From Acidobacteriaceae bacterium (GTDB lineage: Bacteria; Acidobacteriota; Terriglobia; Terriglobales; Acidobacteriaceae): a stretch of 6,424 nucleotides of DNA. The stretch is from NCBI GenBank assembly GCA_003140705.1, contig PLKU01000230.1, positions 11,313 through 17,736 on the forward strand. Reading direction: 5' to 3'. Position numbers and translations under genes: made by a program. Below are positions 1 through 5,699 of this stretch, in pieces (within the stretch, counting starts at the first letter, position 1; every line of letters begins with the position of its first letter). The notes beneath the pieces were generated by a model. The model was not told where the DNA came from. It was given only the letters and a program-made list of their open reading frames with translations, and ran no database searches.

Positions 1-1
1 T

Positions 2-1795
2 GCTACGCAGGTTCTATTGCCTGAGGGGCTGGCGATTCACGTTGGCATGAAGCACAGCACATCACTTGACGACGACCGCTTTCTGGGCGATGCGTTAATA
101 GGGCGTATGGATCAGGGCGCGGAGGTGGTAACTCCCGGCCCGCATTCATGGGATGGAAGCTATACCGACCTGCGCATCGACTGGAAGGGAGAAAGCTGGC
201 GTATTCAGAGCGCTCACAACGGCAATGATCTGGTGTTGCTGGTGAGCCCGCTTGGTTCTACGGCTGCTAAAAGAATCCCTCCGACAGTGGTGTTTTCGGT
301 GAACTTTCTGTGGAACCATCCTGGGTTTGCAATGAGTAGCGTAGTCGACTTCGACGAGATCCTGGCGGACTTCGGAAATCGAAACATGCTCAAGATCCAC
401 TGCACATGCACGACGGCGCCTGGTGGCTCAGAGCCTGGGAGCTCAGAGATGAATCTGCACGTCGCTGGTGCTTACTTTGCCTCCGATTTAACACAGCCAG
501 TGGGCATGAGCACGGGGAAGCGCAGAACTCTTGAGGAGATTCAGGCGGTCATTGCGCAAGGCGAGAAGGGGTACCGCGCCTCGATTGCGAGCCGCGGCGA
601 GACTGGACCCATTGTGGACGCGATCGAGACGACGCTGGGATGGGACACGATTTACGAGCCGGACAAGAATCGGGTGATCTCACCGGTGAGCCGGGTGTGG
701 AGCGTGGGCTGGGGCGGCTACGTGCTGTTTGACTGGGACACGTTTTTTGCGGCGACGTTGGCCTCAGTGGGAGACCGCGACCTGGCTTACGCAAACGCAG
801 TGGAGATTCTTCGGGAGGAGACGCCGGAAGGCTTTGTGCCCAACTATGCGCGGCCAGGGTGGAAGAGCTTTGACCGTTCGGAACCGCCAGTTGGAGCGAT
901 CACGGTGCTGGGTTTGTACAAAAGATTTCATGACCGATGGCTTCTGGAAGAGACATTTCAGCCGCTGCTCAGTTGGAATCGATGGTGGGCGAAGCACCGC
1001 GACGTAAATGGGTATCTTGCATGGGGCAGCGACGGGCACACTCCGAAGAGCAACCCCGACGACGGCTCGGAGGGAACCGCGCAGGGAGCTATCTACGAAT
1101 CGGGTCTGGATAACAGCCCCATGTACGACGGCGCGAGTTATGACTCGCAGTCGCACCTTCTTGAGGTTGCCGACGTGGGACTTATGAGCATGTATGTCGC
1201 GGATTGCGACGCGCTGGCGGAGATAGCCGATACTTTGGCCAAGACGGAAGAAGCCAGGGAGCTGCGTGAGCGCGGCGCACAGTACAGGACAAAGCTGGCG
1301 ACAATGTGGGATGAGAAGGCGGGCATCTTTCTGAACAAGGATTTGGTCACCGGAGAATCAGGCCTTCGGCTATCTCCGACTAACCTCTATCCCATGCTGG
1401 CGCTCGCGGCGACGCCGGACCAGGCGAAGAGGATCGTCGAGAAGCACCTGCTGAATACGGATGAGTTCTGGGGCGAGTGGGTTATTCCATCGATTGAGCG
1501 CAACGATGCGGCATTTCACGACCAGAACTACTGGCGCGGACGAATCTGGGGGCCGATGAACTATCTGATCTATCTTGGGCTGGCTAACTACGATGACGCG
1601 AAAGTTAGAAAGGAGTTTGCGCAGAAGTCTTATAACTTGTTTTTGAAGGATTGGAGGGAGAAGAAGCATGTGCATGAGAATTACAACGCAATAACCGGGA
1701 CGGGGGACGACGTGACAAGCAGCGACCGGTTTTATCATTGGGGCGCTTTGCTGGGGTATGTGGAGTACCTGGAGCAGAATGAAGCGGCCAAGTGA
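2..1795 (+). CDS. GH63/MGH1-like (alpha/alpha)6-barrel glycoside hydrolase, 5' partial
   Basis: This is probably an inverting alpha-glycosidase related to GH63 and to bacterial mannosylglycerate-hydrolase-type (MGH1-like) enzymes; its substrate cannot be read from the sequence. The frame is open to the window edge (597 residues visible). The TTG at 17 has no ribosome binding site and lies inside a continuing beta-rich domain, so the true start and any signal peptide lie upstream of the window. Residues about 1-190 look like a beta-sandwich domain; about 200-597 form the helical barrel. Barrel motifs include FDWDTFF (Asp246 of the visible part), ESGLDNSP (Asp370, the expected general acid by analogy with GH63/MGH enzymes) and HENYNAITG (Glu559, the expected general base), followed by DRFYHWGALLGY near the end. 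Both catalytic positions are intact. The first third uses a less GCG/CTG-biased codon set than the rest. The next gene is 234 nt downstream, so co-transcription is uncertain. Family placement is fairly sure; GH63 versus a neighbouring clan GH-G family is not settled. Confidence 0.85.
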   Translation, partial: ATQVLLPEGLAIHVGMKHSTSLDDDRFLGDALIGRMDQGAEVVTPGPHSWDGSYTDLRIDWKGESWRIQSAHNGNDLVLLVSPLGSTAAKRIPPTVVFSVNFLWNHPGFAMSSVVDFDEILADFGNRNMLKIHCTCTTAPGGSEPGSSEMNLHVAGAYFASDLTQPVGMSTGKRRTLEEIQAVIAQGEKGYRASIASRGETGPIVDAIETTLGWDTIYEPDKNRVISPVSRVWSVGWGGYVLFDWDTFFAATLASVGDRDLAYANAVEILREETPEGFVPNYARPGWKSFDRSEPPVGAITVLGLYKRFHDRWLLEETFQPLLSWNRWWAKHRDVNGYLAWGSDGHTPKSNPDDGSEGTAQGAIYESGLDNSPMYDGASYDSQSHLLEVADVGLMSMYVADCDALAEIADTLAKTEEARELRERGAQYRTKLATMWDEKAGIFLNKDLVTGESGLRLSPTNLYPMLALAATPDQAKRIVEKHLLNTDEFWGEWVIPSIERNDAAFHDQNYWRGRIWGPMNYLIYLGLANYDDAKVRKEFAQKSYNLFLKDWREKKHVHENYNAITGTGDDVTSSDRFYHWGALLGYVEYLEQNEAAK

Positions 1796-1875
1796 CTGGT
1801 TGAATTTGGAGTTCATCGGTTAGAACGAATTGGCCGCTCCACGGCTCAAGCCCGCGTCGATCATGTTGACGTTGT

Positions 1876-1894
1876 GCGGGGGTTGAAACCCCGC
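1876..1894 (+). repeat. GC-rich inverted repeat, possible weak terminator
   Basis: GCGGGG (1876-1881) pairs perfectly with CCCCGC (1889-1894) around a 7-nt loop GTTGAAA. It lies 80 nt after the stop of the upstream glycosidase gene. No T-run follows (the next bases are CTCCCTTC), so it is not a classical intrinsic terminator. It could stabilise the 3' end of the upstream transcript, or be a remnant of a dispersed palindromic repeat. Confidence 0.45.
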
Positions 1895-1976
1895 CTCCCT
1901 TCGGATAAACACCGCATACCGAAGCGAAATTGACCTTGTTTTAGATCGGCGACAGCTGGGGCTATGCAGGAATTTC

Positions 1977-1999
1977 GACGGCCAGATGACGGCCAGATG
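1977..1999 (+). repeat. 11-bp direct tandem duplication
   Basis: The unit GACGGCCAGAT occurs twice back to back (1977-1987 and 1988-1998), with one more matching base. Eleven is not a multiple of three, so the duplication would shift a reading frame. It falls between the upstream in-frame ATG (1964) and the preferred mannosidase start (2030), which fits untranslated leader DNA better than coding sequence. Confidence 0.8.
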
Positions 2000-2013
2000 G
2001 CTTACTATGCTGC

Positions 2014-2019
2014 GGAGGG
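2014..2019 (+). promoter_or_regulatory. Ribosome binding site that decides the mannosidase start
   Basis: GGAGGG lies 10 nt before the ATG at 2030, a slightly long but workable spacing. No comparable purine run precedes the in-frame ATG at 1964. The site, together with a signal peptide that begins directly at the 2030 codon, fixes the start there. Confidence 0.7.
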
Positions 2020-2029
2020 TTTTCATGCC

Positions 2030-5000
2030 ATGACATCTGTTTCGAAATTTCGCTATCGTTTATCCGCACTGCTTTTCGTATTCGCTGCAATGTTCCTCTT
2101 CACGGGCCATAGCGGAGCTCAGAGCGCTGCCGACGCAGCCAAGATTGGCGCCGGGCTGGCGCCGGCGTCGCGTGCGGTGATCGAGCGGCTGTCCGAACTG
2201 CGCGAGTTGCCGGATAGGGCGTGGAAGATGCACGCCGGAGACCTGGCGCACGGCGAGGCGGTGGGCCTGGACGAGAGCGGTTGGCAGCCGATTGCTGTTC
2301 GGGACAAAGCCCCTAATGAAGCCGTGTGGTTCAGGCAGACGTACCAGGTTCCGGCGACGTTGAACGGCTATGACCTGACCGGGGCGCGAATCTGGTTCCA
2401 GTTTCATGCGGAAGCGAATGGACCGATGCCGGAGATTCTCTACTTCAACGGGCGGCGCGTGGCGATGGGCGACGACCTGGAGCCGATTGTTCTGTTCGAC
2501 AGCGCGAAGCCGGGCGACCAGGTGACGGTAGCGGTGAAGCTGCTGCACACGGTGGACACGAAGAGCTTTCGCGGGGCGACGCTGCGGATCGATTTTCCCG
2601 AAGGACGGCCGAATCCTGAGGACCTGCGTCTTGAATTTCTGACCGCGGCGGAGTTGCTGCCCTCGCTTGCGCCGGGGGACGCAGAGAAATTAAGCACATT
2701 GAACATCTCGATCCAGGCGGTGGATCTGGCTGCATTGGATGCACACGACCGGAACAAATTCGATGTCAGCCTGAAGGCATCGCGCGAGAAGCTTGAAGCG
2801 TTGAAGCCGCTGCTGCAGCAGGCTACGTTCCATTTGACCGGCAATGCACATATTGATGCGGCATGGCTGTGGCCGTGGACTGAAACAGTGGACGTGGTGA
2901 AGCGGACGTTTGGGACGGCGCTGCAACTGATGTATGAGTATCCGCAATACACCTACACGCAGTCGGCCGCGGCTTACAACGAGTGGCTGGCGCAGAAGTA
3001 TCCCGACATGAATGCGGGGATTGCGCAGCGGATCAAGGAGGGGCGCTGGGAGGTTGTAGGCGGGATGTGGGTGGAGCCTGACCTGAATATGCCGGATGGC
3101 GAAAGCCTGGTGCGGCAGTTGCTGGTGGGCAAGCGGTGGTACAAGCAGGCGTACGGCGTGGATGTACGGATTGGATGGAACCCGGATTCGTTTGGGTATA
3201 CATGGCAGTTACCGCAAATCTATAAGAAGAGCGGCGTTGATTATTTCGTCACGCAGAAGATGACGTGGAACGACACGAATCAGCTACCGTTCAAGCTGTT
3301 CTGGTGGGAGTCGCCGGACGGGTCGAAGGTGCTGGCTTACTTTCCGCACGATTACGTGAACCTGAACATGAATCCCAACCGACTTGCCAGCGACCTGGTG
3401 GCGGCGCGAGGGCGGGCTACGGGCGAGATGGAGATGATGGATCTCTACGGGATTGGCGATCATGGAGGTGGACCCACGAGAGCGATTCTCGACAACGGAT
3501 TCCATTGGACGGGGCCCGACCATATTACGCCCAAGTATGAGTGGGGAACGGCGCAGAGCTTCTTCTCTTCGATTGAGAAGCAGATTGCACCGGAGAGCAA
3601 GGAGTGGAATTACCAGTCGATTGCGAAAGGGTACATGCCACCGCCAGTTGTCGAGGACAAGGTGGATATTCCGACGTGGAAGAGCGAGCTTTATTTTGAG
3701 TATCACCGCGGGGTGATGACTACGCAGGCCAACCACAAGCGGAATATGCGACAGGCTGAGGTGGAAGTGCTCAACGCTGAGAAGTGGGCATCGCTGGCTT
3801 GGCTGGATGGGCGCGAGTATCCGGGCGCGGAATTGACGGAGGATTGGAAGAAGGTGCTGTTCAACCAGTTCCACGATCTGGCGGCGGGGTCGGGGATTGG
3901 GGTGATCTATAAGGACGCGCAGAAGGATTACGACGTGGTGCGCTGGTCGACGAATGAGATTGGGTCTGGGGCGCTGGGGACGGTGGCGCAGAAGGCTAAC
4001 ACAAGTGGAAAAGGGATTCCGGTGCTGATCTACAATCCGCTAGGCTGGGCGCGGTCTGGCGATGTGCGCGTGCAGGTGCAGCTTCCGGAGACAGGCCGGA
4101 CCGGGCTATTCGTATCCGATCCACTCGAAAAGAACAAGCTCAGCGTCCCTCTAGATTCGAGCCTGGACGAAAAGACGGGGATCGCTGAAGTGACGTTTCA
4201 TGTATCAGATGTGCCGGCACTCGGATATAGGGTAGTGAGAATCATCGCGGCACAGCACGGCGTCTTGGTGGAATCCGGTGAGGCAGGCTCACCCGATGCA
4301 TTTCAAATCAGTGGGAAGGGTGTTGCTGTTGAAGTCGACAAAAAGACGGGGTGTATCACACATCTGCAACTGACTGGCAGTCACGGGGGAACGGAGTACG
4401 AGGCCTTGGCGCAAGGCGCCTGCGGCAATGAACTTCAGGCGTTTAAAGACACGCCCAAGGATTACGACGCCTGGAACATTGACCCTGGGACGCTAGATCA
4501 GGCTCCAGTGCGGCTTGATAAGGCTGATTCAGTCGAGCTTCTTGGAGAGAACACAACTACCCCGAAGATTAAGGTCGTTCGCAGCTGGCAAAATTCGAAA
4601 TTCGTCCAGACCATCAGTATTCCGAAGGACTCCGGCATGGTCGACATCGACAACGAGATCGACTGGCATGAGTCGCATGTGCTGCTGAAGGCGGCGTTTC
4701 CGCTGGCGGCTTCGGGGCCGTTTGCCACTTACGAGATCCCTTATGGGACGATCGACAGGCCGACTACACGGAACAACTCGTGGGAGAAAGCGCAGTTTGA
4801 AGTGGAGGCAATGCGCTGGGCGGACCTCTCTGGTCCTGGGGGCGAAGGCAAGATCCACGGGCTGAGCGTGATCAATGACTCGAAGTATGGGTACGACGCG
4901 GCGGGGAACGTGCTGCGGCTGACGCTGCTGCGCTCGCCGAAGTGGCCCGATGCCGAGGCAGACATGGGGCATCATCATTTTCACTACGCGCTGTATCCGC

Positions 5001-5392
5001 ATGCGGGGACGTGGATGGATGCGCTGACGGTGCGGCATGGATATGAGTACAACTATCCCTTAACCGCGGTGGTGACGACGGCGCATGCGGGAACGCTGCC
5101 GGCGGAGCACTCGTTTGCTTCGGTCTCGCCGGAGAACGTGGTGCTGACGGCTGTGAAGAAGGCTGAGGATGCGAATGGCCTGATTTTCCGCGTGTATGAG
5201 TGGGCGGGGAAGGAGTCGACGGCGGAGTTTCATGTGCCGCCGGGGGCGAAGGGCGCAACCGTGACCAACATGATGGAGGTGCCGGAAGGTGCGGCGCTGG
5301 CGGTTACGGGTGATGTGGTGAAGGTGCCGATTCATCCGTTTGAGATTTTGACGATCCGGGTGGACTACGCGAATCGGGGGCCGAGAGAGTAG
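2030..5392 (+). CDS. Exported alpha-mannosidase, GH38
   Basis: This is a retaining, zinc-dependent alpha-mannosidase expected to release alpha-linked mannose from oligosaccharides in the periplasm. The start at 2030 (1120 residues) is preferred over the in-frame ATG at 1964 because GGAGGG precedes it and a Sec signal peptide then starts immediately: basic residues at 6-10, a hydrophobic core at 11-25, and likely cleavage after SGA at 28-30. Residues about 65-190 resemble a galactose-binding-like beta-sandwich. The catalytic domain starts near 267. By analogy with Golgi mannosidase II, the zinc ligands are His274 and Asp276 (HIDAAWLWP), Asp386 (WNPDSFGY, also the nucleophile) and His478 (GDHGGGPT). 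The middle domain carries EYHRGVMTTQANHKRN (from about 557) and NQFHDLAAGSG (His615, Asp616). The C-terminal beta domains include HHHFHYALYPHAGTW (from 981) and end in HPFEILTIRVDY. All key residues are present and no frameshift is seen. About 4080-4660 has different codon use. The function call is firm; linkage specificity is unknown. Confidence 0.95.
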   Translation: MTSVSKFRYRLSALLFVFAAMFLFTGHSGAQSAADAAKIGAGLAPASRAVIERLSELRELPDRAWKMHAGDLAHGEAVGLDESGWQPIAVRDKAPNEAVWFRQTYQVPATLNGYDLTGARIWFQFHAEANGPMPEILYFNGRRVAMGDDLEPIVLFDSAKPGDQVTVAVKLLHTVDTKSFRGATLRIDFPEGRPNPEDLRLEFLTAAELLPSLAPGDAEKLSTLNISIQAVDLAALDAHDRNKFDVSLKASREKLEALKPLLQQATFHLTGNAHIDAAWLWPWTETVDVVKRTFGTALQLMYEYPQYTYTQSAAAYNEWLAQKYPDMNAGIAQRIKEGRWEVVGGMWVEPDLNMPDGESLVRQLLVGKRWYKQAYGVDVRIGWNPDSFGYTWQLPQIYKKSGVDYFVTQKMTWNDTNQLPFKLFWWESPDGSKVLAYFPHDYVNLNMNPNRLASDLVAARGRATGEMEMMDLYGIGDHGGGPTRAILDNGFHWTGPDHITPKYEWGTAQSFFSSIEKQIAPESKEWNYQSIAKGYMPPPVVEDKVDIPTWKSELYFEYHRGVMTTQANHKRNMRQAEVEVLNAEKWASLAWLDGREYPGAELTEDWKKVLFNQFHDLAAGSGIGVIYKDAQKDYDVVRWSTNEIGSGALGTVAQKANTSGKGIPVLIYNPLGWARSGDVRVQVQLPETGRTGLFVSDPLEKNKLSVPLDSSLDEKTGIAEVTFHVSDVPALGYRVVRIIAAQHGVLVESGEAGSPDAFQISGKGVAVEVDKKTGCITHLQLTGSHGGTEYEALAQGACGNELQAFKDTPKDYDAWNIDPGTLDQAPVRLDKADSVELLGENTTTPKIKVVRSWQNSKFVQTISIPKDSGMVDIDNEIDWHESHVLLKAAFPLAASGPFATYEIPYGTIDRPTTRNNSWEKAQFEVEAMRWADLSGPGGEGKIHGLSVINDSKYGYDAAGNVLRLTLLRSPKWPDAEADMGHHHFHYALYPHAGTWMDALTVRHGYEYNYPLTAVVTTAHAGTLPAEHSFASVSPENVVLTAVKKAEDANGLIFRVYEWAGKESTAEFHVPPGAKGATVTNMMEVPEGAALAVTGDVVKVPIHPFEILTIRVDYANRGPRE

Positions 5393-5413
5393 GGGTTGTG
5401 GTTGTTGTGGATT

Positions 5414-5448
5414 CCCATCCTTGGCATAAAGCGCGCGCCAAGGATGGG
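5414..5448 (+). repeat. Perfect 12-bp inverted repeat (REP-like hairpin)
   Basis: CCCATCCTTGGC (5414-5425) and GCCAAGGATGGG (5437-5448) are exact reverse complements around an 11-nt loop, giving a stable hairpin 21 nt after the mannosidase stop codon. There is no T-tract, so a classical intrinsic terminator is not supported, although the hairpin may protect or end the transcript. From memory, hairpins with CCCATCCTT and AAGGATGGGG arms recur between acidobacterial genes, suggesting a dispersed palindromic element; this was not checked. Confidence 0.75.
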
Positions 5449-5509
5449 GCAGCCGGCAGAAGGACAGCCGCAGGTTCTGCGACTCCGCTGCGCTCTGCTC
5501 AGGATGACA
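5449..5509 (-). repeat. Segment resembling a dispersed intergenic repeat
   Basis: Read on the minus strand from 5509, the sequence begins TGTCATCCTGAGCAGAGCGC and goes on through a GCGGAGTCGCAGAACCTGCGG block into the 12-bp hairpin next door. TGTCATCCTGAGC...GAGTCGAAGGACCTGC is a widespread intergenic repeat wording in several phyla, and its usual spurious translation (CHPE...) is recognisable here. A small inner dyad, CGCAG-GTT-CTGCG, lies at 5469-5481. Recognition is from memory; copy number in this genome is unknown. Confidence 0.55.
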
Positions 5510-5530
5510 GTCTTTGGAGAGGGGCGCAGA

Positions 5531-5546
5531 AACTGAGGCCTCAGTT
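5531..5546. promoter_or_regulatory. 16-bp perfect palindrome, candidate operator
   Basis: AACTGAGGCCTCAGTT is identical to its own reverse complement over all 16 positions and lies 32 nt before the start codon of the mini-protein gene. With no loop bases it would form a poor RNA hairpin but a good site for a dimeric DNA-binding regulator. No regulator gene is in the window and no matching operator family was recognised. It could instead be the edge of the neighbouring repeat element. Confidence 0.4.
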
Positions 5547-5566
5547 CTTTGGTAGTCTAGCGAGTA

Positions 5567-5570
5567 GGAG
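5567..5570 (+). promoter_or_regulatory. Ribosome binding site of the mini-protein gene
   Basis: GGAG (within TAGGAG) lies 8 nt before the ATG at 5579, close to ideal spacing. It is one of the main reasons for treating the very short reading frame behind it as a real gene. Confidence 0.6.
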
Positions 5571-5578
5571 ATTGCGCT

Positions 5579-5686
5579 ATGGACATTACTTCCCCATTCT
5601 TTGTGGTTCCGGTGATCATCGTCGTGTTTGTGGCAGCAATTCTGTTTGCGACCAGCACCAAGGAAGACGGCCACGGGACGCACTGA
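5579..5686 (+). CDS. Small single-pass membrane protein, 35 residues, unknown function
   Basis: I do not recognise this protein. It is 35 residues long, starts at ATG behind a well-placed GGAG and stops at TGA. Residues 1-6 (MDITSP) are a short polar head. Residues 7-24 are an uninterrupted hydrophobic stretch rich in Val, Ile, Phe and Ala with one Pro at 11, long enough to span the membrane. Residues 25-35 are a polar tail with Lys28, Glu29, Asp30 and two His. Nothing resembles a lipoprotein box or a cleavage site. The Tat-exported glycosidase starts 13 nt later and its ribosome binding site begins about at this stop codon, so the two are probably co-transcribed and perhaps translationally coupled. 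It could be a membrane partner or a leader-type ORF that sets translation of the next gene. The alternative is chance, but start signal, hydrophobic pattern and spacing agree. Confidence 0.6.
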   Translation: MDITSPFFVVPVIIVVFVAAILFATSTKEDGHGTH

Positions 5687-5690
5687 GGCA

Positions 5691-5694
5691 GAGG
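5691..5694 (+). promoter_or_regulatory. Ribosome binding site of the Tat glycosidase gene
   Basis: GAGG lies 5 nt before the ATG at 5700. A second GAGG at 5685-5688 overlaps the TGA of the mini-protein gene. This supports the start at 5700 over the in-frame ATG at 5715, and suggests that ribosomes ending on the small gene could restart here. Confidence 0.55.
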
Positions 5695-5699
5695 TCTCA

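Larger units (their letters stand above)
1796..2029. other. Intergenic gap between glycosidase and mannosidase
   Basis: No coding sequence is supported here. The stretch holds a GC-rich hairpin (1876-1894), a short GGCT-CA-AGCC dyad (1843-1852) and an 11-bp tandem duplication (1977-1999). A TTGACC hexamer at 1930-1935 resembles a -35 box, but no acceptable -10 box follows at 16-18 nt, so no promoter is called. The 5' untranslated region of the mannosidase gene must lie in this gap or further upstream. Confidence 0.6.
5393..5578. other. Intergenic gap rich in repeats
   Basis: No gene is supported here. It opens with a G/T-rich run (5392-5410), then a perfect 12-bp inverted repeat, a segment resembling a dispersed intergenic repeat, and a 16-bp palindrome, each listed separately. 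No convincing -35/-10 pair was found before the mini-protein gene. Predicted proteins crossing this stretch on either strand are spurious readings of the repeat. Confidence 0.6.

Noticed and set aside
17..19. TTG at 17 as the start of the first glycosidase
   Set aside because: The frame stays open to base 2, no ribosome binding site is seen, and the protein there is already in the middle of a beta-rich domain with no signal peptide.
1930..1968. Promoter from TTGACC (1930-1935)
   Set aside because: No hexamer near TATAAT occurs at 16-18 nt; the best later candidate matches only three of six positions.
1820..2026. A 68-residue minus strand frame in the first gap
   Set aside because: It has no convincing ribosome binding site, crosses the hairpin and the tandem duplication, and resembles no known protein.
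5392..5410. G-quadruplex in the G/T-rich run after the mannosidase stop
   Set aside because: Only one run exceeds two G; the rest are GG or single G, so at most a weak two-layer structure could form.
5414..5448. Classical intrinsic terminator for the mannosidase gene
   Set aside because: The hairpin is strong but GGGGCAGCCGG follows instead of a T-run, so it is recorded as a repeat.
5060..5683. A 207-residue minus strand frame
   Set aside because: It is antisense to the mannosidase C-terminus and contains the CHPEQSAAESQ translation typical of the intergenic repeat.
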